Shown here piece after piece: positions 34,932 to 42,804 of a stretch of 64,000 nt of DNA; position 1 is the first letter of the stretch; every line of letters begins with the position of its first letter. Location: positions 57,554-121,553 of the IMG/VR virus record IMGVR_UViG_3300031952_002809; one strand, written 5' to 3'. Under the pieces are notes generated by a model that did not search any database, was not told the DNA's origin, and saw nothing but the letters and a program-made list of their open reading frames with translations. The translations under genes were made by a program, and so were the position numbers. Origin of the DNA: a virus.

Positions 34932-35987
34932 ATGAGTGGTGTAGTAGTATTAGATCCCATTCTTGTACAGAGTTCTACAGGAAATATTTTAAATATAACT
35001 GAGGGTTCAGCACATGTTGTAGTAACCTCAAGTGGGATTATGCAAACAGAGACTCCCCCTGCTACTGATATTATCGTTACAGGGACTATTACTACATCTG
35101 GTGGATCTGTTCAAGTAGCTATTGCAGGATATAATTCCATAGGCATTGTAATAAGTGGTACTTGGGTAGCCACACTAACATGTGAATTTTCTTCTGATGC
35201 AGGCACTAGTTGGATATCAATGCCTGTTAGATCCAGTGTTTATAACGTCAATCAAGGTATTGTTCTTCCTGTTGTTTCTGGAACAATAACTACAAATGGA
35301 ACATATGCACCGAATGTGACAGGAAGTATTACTCATATAAGAATACGTGCGTCTGCATTTACGTCTGGAACTGTTGACGTTTTAATAATGAAATCTGAGT
35401 CTGTTCCGACATTTACAGTTGGGCAGGTGGCTATAACACAAAATGCTATTGTTTTATATAGTAACAGCACTTCTGTGAACCTTCCAGCTTTTGGAATGTA
35501 TACAGGAACAGCAGAATTAACACTAGGTGCTAATTCAATTCAAGTAAACTTTGTGTGTAGTAATGATTGTTCAGTATACATACAGCAGTCAGATGATTCT
35601 TTGTTATGGGATATACAAGATAGTTATTACGTACCAAATGGATTCTCTGATGCAAGAACGATTCAAGTAACAGGAATGTATGTAAGAGTAATAGTTACAA
35701 ATGCTAGAAATAATGAAACAACTTTTTTAAGATTATCAACTGTGCTACGCCCTATGGCTGAACCACTACCAAGAGCACTTACTCAAAAAGGATATTTGAA
35801 AGTAGCTATTCAAGAGATGCATCCAACTGAGATTGAGGGTAGCTCCGAAAGAGTTCAAGTGACTGATACTAGTGTAAGACGATTGCTTAATGATATGTTG
35901 AAGCAGCTTATGAAAATGAACACATATCTTGAAGTTATGACAGATGAACATCTTAATGAACATGATTATGATGTAGATAAAATTTAG
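34932..35987 (+). CDS. Beta-rich virion protein
   Basis: 351 residues, unrecognised by name. It is rich in short beta strands and Thr/Ser (SSTGNILNITEGSAHVVVTS, SVQVAIAGYNSIGIVISGTW), with a C-terminal helical stretch (LLNDMLKQLMKMNTYLEVM) that may hold a trimer or anchor. GAGAGATATAAT precedes the ATG. Together with the next three genes it appears to build a surface fibre or decoration layer. Confidence 0.65.
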   Translation: MSGVVVLDPILVQSSTGNILNITEGSAHVVVTSSGIMQTETPPATDIIVTGTITTSGGSVQVAIAGYNSIGIVISGTWVATLTCEFSSDAGTSWISMPVRSSVYNVNQGIVLPVVSGTITTNGTYAPNVTGSITHIRIRASAFTSGTVDVLIMKSESVPTFTVGQVAITQNAIVLYSNSTSVNLPAFGMYTGTAELTLGANSIQVNFVCSNDCSVYIQQSDDSLLWDIQDSYYVPNGFSDARTIQVTGMYVRVIVTNARNNETTFLRLSTVLRPMAEPLPRALTQKGYLKVAIQEMHPTEIEGSSERVQVTDTSVRRLLNDMLKQLMKMNTYLEVMTDEHLNEHDYDVDKI

Positions 35988-35999
35988 GAGGTTATCTCT

Positions 36000-36569
36000 A
36001 TGCCGGATATTCTAAAGGATGGAACAGGTTCTGGTTATTTAGCTAAAGTCAACTCTTCAAATCAATTGACTACTTTTTCAACTTCTATTGCAACAGTAGG
36101 AACGTGTAGTATATTAGGAGATGTATTTTTTATTCCAATGCTATTTAGACAAGTCAGTGGAGGAACAGAAGAATTAGCTGCGGTTGTGACGTATACAGGA
36201 GTTAGAACTTGTATATTTCAACTATTTATAGTATCCTCACAAGATGCAAATACATGCGTAGCTACGATATATGGAGGTACTACATACGCAAGTGGAGGAT
36301 ATACGTCTTCAGCTGCTAATTTAAATACATCATCATCAAAAACATTTCCGGGTACGATTAAAATTCAAGCTGACCAACTTGCATCCTTTGTAACTCCATC
36401 TTTTGGCAGTCATATGTTCTCATGTGCTCTTACTGGATACAGCACATTTCAATTAGATACAAGGGATGCTTTAATTATTAGACCAAATCTACCAATTGGA
36501 TTGTCTATTAAAGCTCAAAATACTAACTCATACGTTCGTGCATATGGAACGATGTATGAGACCGATTAA
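36000..36569 (+). CDS. Virion protein, DGTGSG family member 1
   Basis: 189 residues; the start, LKDGTGSGYLAKVNSSNQLTTF, is a recurrent phage virion motif. Two neighbours (36584, 37136) open the same way, so these are paralogues or proteins using one docking motif. The remainder is beta-rich with several Thr and Tyr. AGGAGGTTATCTCT precedes the ATG. Confidence 0.68.
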   Translation: MPDILKDGTGSGYLAKVNSSNQLTTFSTSIATVGTCSILGDVFFIPMLFRQVSGGTEELAAVVTYTGVRTCIFQLFIVSSQDANTCVATIYGGTTYASGGYTSSAANLNTSSSKTFPGTIKIQADQLASFVTPSFGSHMFSCALTGYSTFQLDTRDALIIRPNLPIGLSIKAQNTNSYVRAYGTMYETD

Positions 36570-36583
36570 GGAGGTAATTAACT

Positions 36584-37129
36584 ATGTTTATAGATGATGG
36601 CGGAGGAAACGGACGTCAAGCAAAAGTAAGTAGGAATAATCAAGTACTTGTTCTTAGTACAATAACTTCTTTTAGTGCCTGGACTAGCAAGGAGTATGGT
36701 CAAGACTTTGGTTGGGTGAGCTCATATGCAGCGACTGCGGCTGATTATGTCGTGTATATTATGAATCTAGATACAACAAATTATTTAAGAGTAAACAGAC
36801 TGATTTTTAGCAGCACAGTCGCAACTTTGTGGACTCTCATAAAGGTAACGGGTGGAACACCAGCAGGTACAACAATTACTGGAACCAACACGAATTTCTC
36901 TTCAGGAAAAACTGCATTGGTAACAGCATTAGGAAACGCTGCCGTCACAGGATCCCCAACGGGAACTGTTATTAATAAAATACATACTGCGATAAGCACT
37001 CCATTTGAATATAGAGTAGAGGGTTCGATTATTCTTCCTGTTAATACAGCAATAGCAGTTCAAGCGAGTGCTACAGGAACAATAGCAGTATTTATATCGG
37101 GATGGTTTGAAGATATTACAGGTGTTTAA
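36584..37129 (+). CDS. Virion protein, DGTGSG family member 2
   Basis: 181 residues opening DDGGGNGRQAKVSRNNQVLV, a variant of the DGTGSG docking motif. The rest is a beta fold with AAxTGSPTGTVINKIHTAI and a final VNTAIAVQASATGTIAVFI segment, typical of beta-sandwich virion proteins. AAGGAGGTAATTA gives a strong start. Confidence 0.68.
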   Translation: MFIDDGGGNGRQAKVSRNNQVLVLSTITSFSAWTSKEYGQDFGWVSSYAATAADYVVYIMNLDTTNYLRVNRLIFSSTVATLWTLIKVTGGTPAGTTITGTNTNFSSGKTALVTALGNAAVTGSPTGTVINKIHTAISTPFEYRVEGSIILPVNTAIAVQASATGTIAVFISGWFEDITGV

Positions 37130-37135
37130 AATATA

Positions 37136-37789
37136 ATGTCATTACTCAGTAAAATAATAGATGGAACTGGAAGTAAATCTGCTGCTAAAGTAACAGTAAA
37201 TAATGAACTGCTTGTTACAACTGGTTTAGGTATTCCTCCTTTTGGACTTACTCAACGAGTAGTTCCATTCAGGCAGCATCTCACAACAAATGGAGAAGCT
37301 ACTGGTACATCAAGTATGCTTGTAAATGGATCGAGTACTAACGTTGAGTATTATGTTCAAGCAAATTCTACAAATGATAGGTATGTCTCTGTTATGCAGT
37401 TTTTAATTGCAGATACAGTTATGACATTAAATAAATTTGGAGGAATAACTGCGTTAACAAATGGTTGTCAGTTATTTTACTCGAGTAAGTTAACGGGAGT
37501 TCAATATTTGCATTTAGCACTAAAATCAAATTTTGATTTCATACGACTTTCTAGAGGAAATCCTTCTTTCGGAGGAGGAGCTGCTGATGCATTTTTAGCG
37601 GGAGATGTTATTGGTAATTCAGATGCGTATATACCAAATATAGATATATCTCAAATAATTCCACCCTATGGATTAAAATTAGATGCTGGTAGTGATCAAA
37701 AATTAACATTTAAAATACGTGATAATGTTAGTACTATAGATGCGTTTGATTGTATTGTATCTGGTTTTGAGAGGTTACCTGATTTATGA
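37136..37789 (+). CDS. Virion protein, DGTGSG family member 3
   Basis: 217 residues opening KIIDGTGSKSAAKVTVNNEL, the same docking motif as the two genes before it. The body is beta-rich. It begins 6 nt after the previous stop and ends overlapping the next start (TTATGATAA), so translation is probably coupled along the set. Confidence 0.68.
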   Translation: MSLLSKIIDGTGSKSAAKVTVNNELLVTTGLGIPPFGLTQRVVPFRQHLTTNGEATGTSSMLVNGSSTNVEYYVQANSTNDRYVSVMQFLIADTVMTLNKFGGITALTNGCQLFYSSKLTGVQYLHLALKSNFDFIRLSRGNPSFGGGAADAFLAGDVIGNSDAYIPNIDISQIIPPYGLKLDAGSDQKLTFKIRDNVSTIDAFDCIVSGFERLPDL

Positions 37790-38547
37790 TAACATACACA
37801 GAATTTATTTCAATATGCATTTCTAAAAAACTAAAAATACAATATAGAGAGTTAGTAGACGCTATAAGAAAAACATATAGTTTATTCGCTTATGATGGTT
37901 ATAAATGTTATAAATGCATTATCGATGAGGTAGCAGATGTCTCTGAGTTTGAAACTATATACAAAGCCACCTCAAATCAACCAATAGATCCTCGTGATGA
38001 AAGTACAGGTGCTGGACTAGTAACATTAAATAACACGTCTATTTCTACTCGTTTAAATTACCCAGTGGAATCGTTAACAAGTTGGGTAAAGGTTAGGCCA
38101 AGAAAAATTGCAGGAGATTTATATGTAAACTTTGTATATTTTACTACAACCAGTACAGGAAGCTTTGATGCAGGAAATGATTCCCACTTTAGTATGTCAC
38201 TCAGCTCAGATCATACAAAAACATATATTGATTTTTGTCCTGACTATACATATGAAGCTGGTGGAGGTGGAGCTATTATATTAAGTAGTATATCTACTGG
38301 CGAGTGTAAAGTAGCATTTATTGGTGCTCCTGACTACCCGCCTGAGTATGGGGGCAGCGTTGAGTTTGTCCGAAATAAGAAACTTTCTTTGGTAAGAAAC
38401 GAATGTATTTTAAATGACATTGATCCTAAATTAATGAGATACTCTGCAAGCACACCTGGTTCAAATAAATTACGATTACAGGTAGAGCATGCAGCGAATG
38501 CAAAAATTAGTTTTGAATACTATCTTGTAATGTCTGGTAGCATATGA
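37786..38547 (+). CDS. Unrecognised virion-type protein
   Basis: 253 residues overlapping the previous gene by 4 nt. The N-terminal 70 residues are helical with two close Cys (YKCYKCI), the rest is beta-rich (SWVKVRPRKIAGDLYVNFVY, KISFEYYLVMSGSI). A DPRDESTGAG segment resembles loops in fibre proteins. Its place after three docking-motif proteins suggests a virion role; nothing more can be said. Confidence 0.6.
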   Translation: MITYTEFISICISKKLKIQYRELVDAIRKTYSLFAYDGYKCYKCIIDEVADVSEFETIYKATSNQPIDPRDESTGAGLVTLNNTSISTRLNYPVESLTSWVKVRPRKIAGDLYVNFVYFTTTSTGSFDAGNDSHFSMSLSSDHTKTYIDFCPDYTYEAGGGGAIILSSISTGECKVAFIGAPDYPPEYGGSVEFVRNKKLSLVRNECILNDIDPKLMRYSASTPGSNKLRLQVEHAANAKISFEYYLVMSGSI

Positions 38548-38573
38548 AAGGTTTCTTTAAATGAGGTCAGATA

Positions 38574-39065
38574 GTGATAGGTATATCGTACAGATATTTA
38601 TTACAAGCATGCGATATAATTATTGTTTTTAGAAAAAGTAATATATTTTATAGGATAGCGCATACGCTACTTGGAAACACCCTTTGTAAGTACACGACAT
38701 CAAGTATTTTTCTTTTTCTTTTTGATGATCTTTGTGCCGACACAACTTCTTCTGGTATTAGAAATAGACAACTTTTTTCATATGATAGAGATAAGACTAC
38801 TATAATTGCGGCTCGGTATCTGGATGTATTGCCACATCAAAGAAATAGTATAATAGAAGCAGCATTGCTGAATGCAACATACAATCATTCTTTCATGTCA
38901 GCAAGAATTAAAAAGACCAGCTACTCCTGCACAAAGTTTATCACACAATGTTTTCTCGATGCAGGTATTCTTCTTTTTCCAGGAAAAGATCCAGAAGATA
39001 TTACTATAAATGATTTTATGGAGTGTTCTCTTTTAGAGAAGATAATAATACATGAATGCAAGTAA
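38574..39065 (+). CDS. Possible permuted papain-like (YiiX/NlpC-P60-like) protein
   Basis: 163 residues, GTG start after GAGGTCAGATA. The segment SYSCTKFITQCFLDAGILL (Cys near 119) has the shape of the catalytic-Cys helix in YiiX-type permuted NlpC/P60 proteins, and LQACDIIIVFRKSNIF near the N-terminus resembles their opening strand. These enzymes act on peptidoglycan peptides or lipids. The His partner is not clear, so the call is tentative. It overlaps the next gene by 14 nt. Confidence 0.45.
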   Translation: MIGISYRYLLQACDIIIVFRKSNIFYRIAHTLLGNTLCKYTTSSIFLFLFDDLCADTTSSGIRNRQLFSYDRDKTTIIAARYLDVLPHQRNSIIEAALLNATYNHSFMSARIKKTSYSCTKFITQCFLDAGILLFPGKDPEDITINDFMECSLLEKIIIHECK

Positions 39066-39360
39066 ATTCATAAAGATGAGCGGAGATATACATTATGGAA
39101 AGTTATACCTACATGGAAGTTACTATATGGAAAAAAAGATTGTATATCTTGTTAATGTTTTGTTCCTCCTTTTCGATAAGTATATTGGCAAGCCTGAAGC
39201 GGTTGGTGAGAGAGTGGCACATGCTATCATTGGAGCGAGACATATGCTTTATCCCAATGGTGCAGGATGCTCTAAATCAGTTATCGACTCCATCCGCAAG
39301 GCATGGATCGGAAAATTTACGGTTGGATTAATGCGAGTTTTATTGGATAAAAAGGAATAG
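39052..39360 (+). CDS. Small hydrophobic protein, unknown
   Basis: Up to 102 residues, overlapping the gene upstream by 14 nt; ATG 39127 (MEKKIVYLVNVLFLLF) is a possible later start. A hydrophobic stretch (KIVYLVNVLFLLFDKYIG) is followed by a soluble Gly/Ala/Arg-rich part. Not recognised. Confidence 0.5.
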   Translation: MNASKFIKMSGDIHYGKLYLHGSYYMEKKIVYLVNVLFLLFDKYIGKPEAVGERVAHAIIGARHMLYPNGAGCSKSVIDSIRKAWIGKFTVGLMRVLLDKKE

Positions 39361-39362
39361 AC

Positions 39363-39518
39363 ATGAATGAAATCCTTCAAATTGCTGACCAGGCTATTAG
39401 GTGGATTACTCTCATTGCTGGTGGTTTTATTGCTCTTCTTATTTTTATTTATCGTAGCAAAGTGAAGGAACTAGAAAAACTTACTTATCTGCTTAATTCT
39501 GTGCGGCTCGTTTACTAG
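39363..39518 (+). CDS. 51-residue single-pass membrane peptide
   Basis: ATG 39363 begins 2 nt after the previous stop and opens a 51-codon frame: a helical start (NEILQIADQAIRW), a membrane helix (ITLIAGGFIALLIFIY) and a basic tail (RSKVKELEKL). Short membrane peptides of this kind are common among phage holin and antiholin genes. No strong ribosome site beyond AAAGGAATAG. Confidence 0.5.
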   Translation: MNEILQIADQAIRWITLIAGGFIALLIFIYRSKVKELEKLTYLLNSVRLVY

Positions 39519-39646
39519 ATAAGAATAATAAGAAATTTAAAGTTAAGGTTACTGGAGCAAACGAAAGAATAAAAAATTTATTCAAACTTATAAATTTTGA
39601 TACCTTTTTAGAAAAGTACGATGCCGATAATAAGATAAATGAATAA
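39497..39646 (+). pseudogene. Start-less remnant resembling the C-terminal half of a STAS domain
   Basis: A 49-codon open stretch with no start codon. It reads AARLLDKNNKKFKVKVTG, then NERIKNLFKLINFDTFLEKY, matching helix 2 - strand 4 - helix 3 of STAS (anti-sigma antagonist) domains, where a similar helix-VxVTGxxxRVxxLLxLTGLDxLF pattern is found. It overlaps the end of the membrane peptide in another frame. The N-terminal half of the domain is absent. It looks like a decayed host-derived gene piece; STAS identity is my reading by eye. Confidence 0.4.
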
Positions 39647-39662
39647 TACTATGGAGATTCAT

Positions 39663-39872
39663 ATGAAATACATCATAGATGAAAAACTGGCTAATGCTAT
39701 CCTTAATTATTTAATTAGTCGTCCTTATGTTGAAGTAGCGAATCTTGTTCAAGGTTTGCATACTATGGTTCCTTATGAAGGGCCAACCAGAGACTTAAAA
39801 ACAGGTCCAGTTATACCACCACCATCGCAGTCTGATGTAGCAGTAATGCCGTTTAGTAAACCTTTAAAATAG
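39663..39872 (+). CDS. Small phage protein, unknown
   Basis: 69 residues from ATG 39663 (TATGGAGATTCAT upstream); an in-frame ATG at 39639 overlaps that site. The helical first half (IIDEKLANAILNYLISRPYVEV) is followed by a Pro-rich tail. Similar small proteins occur in many phages near tail genes. Function unknown. Confidence 0.6.
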   Translation: MKYIIDEKLANAILNYLISRPYVEVANLVQGLHTMVPYEGPTRDLKTGPVIPPPSQSDVAVMPFSKPLK

Positions 39873-39953
39873 TAACTATATATATGAGGTTTGTAAAGGT
39901 TAGATTAATCTGCCTTTTTTTGAGCATTATTATTTTATAGTAGTGAGGGTACT

Positions 39954-40046
39954 ATGGAATACTACATTTTAGCAGGGGCATACATACTTATAATTATTTT
40001 GATTGTGCGGGTTTTATTTTCAATAAAAATAAAATCAAAGAAGTAA
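39954..40046 (+). CDS. 30-residue membrane micropeptide
   Basis: ATG 39954 after GTGAGGGTACT opens a 30-codon frame that is almost all one membrane helix (EYYILAGAYILIIILIVRVL) with a basic end (KIKSKK). Good ribosome site and topology support a real peptide, although very short. Confidence 0.5.
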   Translation: MEYYILAGAYILIIILIVRVLFSIKIKSKK

Positions 40047-40067
40047 TTACTATTAAGGGGGTGTATT

Positions 40068-40457
40068 ATGAGTTTAAACTATAGAGAATTCAATCCAAAT
40101 TTAGATCACACTCAAGTCGAAGAAGTAACTGACTTTCTTGATACTACCTACAGGAAGTATACTAACAATGAGGATCGTTTGGGTAGAGCTGGACTTAAAA
40201 GGATAGCAGAAACAATTTGTACATATCCAGATGAATTCATAGAATTCATTACCAAGCTTAACATCGAGGATGACGATGAAGTAGATGACGAGGATGAAGC
40301 AGAGGATGATGATGAGGTAGAAGGGAAAGACGAAGCAGATGACGAGGATGAAGTAGATGAGAAAGATGATGACGAGGTAGAGGATGATGACGAAGTGGAT
40401 GAAGTAGATAGTACTGACGCATTAAAAGAAGAAGGGATAAAACCAATTAATGGATGA
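40068..40457 (+). CDS. Protein with long Asp/Glu tail
   Basis: 129 residues with AGGGGGTGTATT before the ATG. Residues 1-65 form a folded helical part (LDHTQVEEVTDFLDTTYRKY, RAGLKRIAETICTYPDEF). Residues about 66-115 are nearly all Asp and Glu in repeated DDDEVD/DEDEA units, ending with a short normal tail. Such acidic tails may mimic DNA or bind basic proteins. A palindrome CCTGAATTTGAATTCAGG (40459-40476) follows without a T run. Confidence 0.65.
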   Translation: MSLNYREFNPNLDHTQVEEVTDFLDTTYRKYTNNEDRLGRAGLKRIAETICTYPDEFIEFITKLNIEDDDEVDDEDEAEDDDEVEGKDEADDEDEVDEKDDDEVEDDDEVDEVDSTDALKEEGIKPING

Positions 40458-40499
40458 TCCTGAATTTGAATTCAGGGTATTTACTAAAAAAATTGCGTG

Positions 40500-40528
40500 T
40501 TGACAAAAAAGCTCACTATATTTACATG
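40500..40528 (+). promoter_or_regulatory. Possible sigma70 promoter for the secreted-protein gene
   Basis: TTGACA at 40500-40505, then 17 bp, then TACATG at 40523-40528; the -10 is poor. It lies in the only sizeable gap of this area, about 57 nt before the next ATG. It lacks the upstream A/T box of the leftward promoter family. Confidence 0.35.
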
Positions 40529-40584
40529 CACCCTAAGATTTCATTTCAAATATTTATAACTAAAAAAATTCAAGAAGGAGAAAG

Positions 40585-41098
40585 ATGAAGATGAAAAATT
40601 GTTTTACAAAAAAAAGCAAAGTGTTTAGTAATGCTCATTTGCGCACTGATGGTTGCAAGTTTTATTCCAAGCAGCTACGCAAAAGATGATAAGTGTGGAC
40701 ATGCAATTTCAGTAGAAGTAAATGAAGATGTTACTATTTTGCTAACTGATCTTAAGCATGAGGCAGACAAACAGGCAAAGAGAATACAAAATAAGCTTGA
40801 TTCAGAGAAATTTGCGCAGGAAGTTGAGCAAATTTCAAAAATAGCCAAGGACATTATTAAGGAACTCAAACAAAATGGTGATATAAAAAAATGTTCTAAG
40901 TTATTAAAGGAACTTACAAAAATTGAGAAACAAATTAAAGAAGCAAGAAACGTTGCGAAAGATGAAAGCATTTCAAGACGTGATATTAGAAAATACATGC
41001 ATTCTATTGAGAATATTTTTAATGAAGTAGTAGAATATGTAGAGCTGGAATGTTGTGAATGTACTGATGACAAAGATGCTGAGTCTAATAATAATTAA
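40585..41098 (+). CDS. Secreted helical protein, N-terminus split by an A8 frameshift
   Basis: The annotated open frame from ATG 40631 (155 codons) lacks a ribosome site and has a truncated signal peptide. A perfect start, AAGAAGGAGAAAG then ATG 40585, opens MKMKNCFTKK but reaches a run of eight A (40608-40615). With seven A the frame would join and give MKMKNCFTKKAKCLVMLIC and ALMVASFIPSSYA, a complete signal peptide cut before KDDKC. So the gene probably spans 40585-41098 with a one-base slip. The mature part is helical, with CGH near the start and a CCEC cluster near the end. Phase variation, polymerase slippage or a sequencing error are all possible. Function unknown. Confidence 0.6.
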
Positions 41099-41102
41099 TA
41101 TA

Positions 41103-41246
41103 ATTGGGGAGAGCCAGTTGTAATTTGCAACAATATTCTCCCAAAAATCTCATCAAAGAACAGCCCCAGACAAAGTTTCTAGGGCAGACCCGTTTTTTAA
41201 AAAGGGTGTTCGGCACAATGTATAATTTTTTTCCAGATTTTGGATA
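41103..41246. terminator. Convergence region with hairpins from both strands
   Basis: Where rightward and leftward genes meet. TTGGGGAGA (41103-41111) pairs with TCTCCCAA (41135-41142) as a terminator for the plus strand. TCGGCACAA (41210-41218) pairs with TTGTGCCGA (41263-41271), enclosing the stop codon of the leftward gene, and ACCCGTTTTTTAAAAAGGGT (41189-41208) forms a symmetric T-rich stem that could stop either strand. Confidence 0.5.
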
Positions 41247-41555
41247 TTATTGTTGTGCCGACTCCCGTTTTGCCTTCAAGCGTTCCAGGTGGCGCTTTTT
41301 GGCAGCCAAACCTTTTTCTGATTTATTATATTTAGTCTGATGTTCTAAATGCAATGCGTAGTTATCTTCCTGCCATTTTTTTCTCTTGGCATCAATTCGT
41401 GTCTTGTTCTGTTTATACCACTCTCTTTTCTTTTTCTTGTCGCACTCCTTGCAATAAGAACCATATCTGTTGATAGAGGATATATAATAAAAATCTTCTA
41501 TCGGAAGATTTTTTTCATGTCCAAGACAAAACTTTTCTACTTGTTTCTTCTTCAT
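41247..41555 (-). CDS. Small zinc-binding, Lys-rich protein (endonuclease VII-like N-terminus)
   Basis: 102 residues with AAGGGATTGTT before the ATG. It has CLGHEKNLPIEDFYY and then YCKECDKKKKREWYKQNK, the pattern often seen at the start of phage recombination endonuclease VII/HNH proteins (Cys pair, hydrophobic spacer, CxxC, basic helix). The catalytic half is not present, so it may be a DNA-binding remnant or a small zinc protein. Last gene of the leftward unit. Confidence 0.6.
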   Translation of the reverse strand: MKKKQVEKFCLGHEKNLPIEDFYYISSINRYGSYCKECDKKKKREWYKQNKTRIDAKRKKWQEDNYALHLEHQTKYNKSEKGLAAKKRHLERLKAKRESAQQ

Positions 41556-41580
41556 AACAATCCCTTACTTACCATAATAA

Positions 41581-41820
41581 TTAACTGATCACTGTATAAT
41601 TACATGCTGAAATATAGCTATACGCTGTGTGAATTAATACTGGGGTTTTCTTTCGAGCATTATCAATTGTAATTTTTGTACAATCAATAAGCTTGAGACT
41701 TCGTAGATGAGGAGCATTCACTTGTACCTTTTGACCAGTAGATAAAATAAATACGAAATCATCCTCGCCAGTTTTGTATGATGTTGTTACAGGGTACGAT
41801 CCGTTTTCAATGATACTCAT
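41581..41820 (-). CDS. Small beta-rich protein, unknown
   Basis: 79 residues from the ATG at 41820, preceded by GAGG 9 nt upstream; a GTG five codons earlier overlaps that site. Predicted beta strands (DDFVFILSTGQKVQV, LKLIDCTKITIDN) suggest a compact barrel. No family recognised. It follows a 59-residue membrane protein. Confidence 0.55.
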   Translation of the reverse strand: MSIIENGSYPVTTSYKTGEDDFVFILSTGQKVQVNAPHLRSLKLIDCTKITIDNARKKTPVLIHTAYSYISACNYTVIS

Positions 41821-41834
41821 AACATAAATCCTCA

Positions 41835-42014
41835 CTAGAAATGTATTAGATTTTTACTAAACAGGTAGCCAATGACTCCTGCTATGAATACAACTACAAG
41901 GAGATGGTTTAGCAGACGTGACCAATCTCCTTGTACTATGCAAGTCCCTACTATCAATAGCTCCCTAGCAACGAATATCACCAGGGGTATGAATATTAAT
42001 AGTATCCAAATCAT
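41835..42014 (-). CDS. 59-residue two-helix membrane protein
   Basis: Starts at ATG 42014, overlapping the TGA of the gene upstream (ATGA), so it is probably translated by coupling. Two hydrophobic helices: MIWILLIFIPLVIFVARELL and a second of about 20 residues (LLVVVFIAGVIGYLF) separated by QGDWSRLLNH. Hairpin membrane topology. One of four small membrane proteins in the HerA operon. Confidence 0.6.
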   Translation of the reverse strand: MIWILLIFIPLVIFVARELLIVGTCIVQGDWSRLLNHLLVVVFIAGVIGYLFSKNLIHF

Positions 42015-42202
42015 ACAGCCTTTTTCTTTGAAGTTCTTTTGTAGTCTGCTATGTCCTGTTCAACAGCTTTTTGAAACAGAGATGAACTATGCATTTGTCG
42101 TTTAAGTCCTCTCTCATTCAACGTTTCTGCATAGGCATCGTAGATTTCTATCGGAAGAAGTACAACTACAGACACTGCTTCCTTTTCTAAATTTCTTCTC
42201 AT
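42011..42202 (-). CDS. Ribbon-helix-helix (CopG/Arc-like) protein
   Basis: 63 residues with AAGGAGAATGCT before the ATG. After a basic start, SVVVLLPIEIYDAYAETLN fits a beta strand plus helix A, and SSLFQKAVEQDIADY fits helix B. This is the size and layout of ribbon-helix-helix repressors. It may regulate its own operon. Its stop overlaps the next start. Confidence 0.65.
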   Translation of the reverse strand: MRRNLEKEAVSVVVLLPIEIYDAYAETLNERGLKRQMHSSSLFQKAVEQDIADYKRTSKKKAV

Positions 42203-42264
42203 AGCATTCTCCTTATATTATATAACTAAGTTTCGGCATGAAAAGCTCTTTTAAATTAATTTTA

Positions 42265-42600
42265 TTAATTTTTTTGAAGAGCTCTCTGCTTTTTAATCTG
42301 CTCTACTCCTAAAGCAAGAGTAAGATTGAATCCTGCCGAAGTCCTATACGTATCTTGTACTGCAGGGAGACATGTAACATTGGTCGGAGCAGACTGAGTT
42401 GTCTTTGACGAGAACTTTGGTATAATATATGTTCGTAGGAATTTCCATACGATCTTAGCAAACAGTGCTATGAGCCCTTGAATTGTGTTAGCTACCATAT
42501 CCAATAATTCGAATAGAATAAAGACTCCTGTCCCTGTCTTTGCCGATCCTTTAATACTGTCAAGTAGCGTATACTCTTTAGGAAGTTTTGAGTTATACAT
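42265..42600 (-). CDS. Membrane-associated protein of the HerA operon
   Basis: 111 residues from ATG 42600, 8 nt after GGAGG; the in-frame ATG at 42612 lies before that site. A long hydrophobic/amphipathic region (TGVFILFELLDMVANTIQ, then LIALFAKIVWKFLRTYIIP) suggests one or two membrane helices, followed by a soluble Ser/Thr-rich tail. Unrecognised. Confidence 0.6.
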   Translation of the reverse strand: MYNSKLPKEYTLLDSIKGSAKTGTGVFILFELLDMVANTIQGLIALFAKIVWKFLRTYIIPKFSSKTTQSAPTNVTCLPAVQDTYRTSAGFNLTLALGVEQIKKQRALQKN

Positions 42601-42641
42601 AATGTCCTCCATTATAAAATTTAATTGGCGTAATCTATTTA

Positions 42642-42788
42642 CTAGTTAAAAAATGCTTTATAGATAATCCATAATACGAAACCCGTTGTAATGATCTTGG
42701 CGACGTAGTGCCCTACGATAGACCCTGCCATCCAAGAACCCATGAAATTGACGTAACGATTAGTAAGTTTATCTCTTTGTGCTTGCAT
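42642..42788 (-). CDS. 48-residue membrane protein
   Basis: ATG 42788 after AGGAGAAAAGAC. Short polar start (QAQRDKLTNRYVNF), then a hydrophobic half (GSWMAGSIVGHYVAKII and TTGFVLWIIYKAFF). Sits 17 nt behind the HerA-like ATPase gene and is therefore probably co-translated with it. Confidence 0.6.
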   Translation of the reverse strand: MQAQRDKLTNRYVNFMGSWMAGSIVGHYVAKIITTGFVLWIIYKAFFN

Positions 42789-42804
42789 GTCTTTTCTCCT
42801 TTTT

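Noticed and set aside
41104-41340. Plus-strand 78-codon frame at the convergence point
   Set aside because: It overlaps hairpins and a better leftward gene, without ribosome site.
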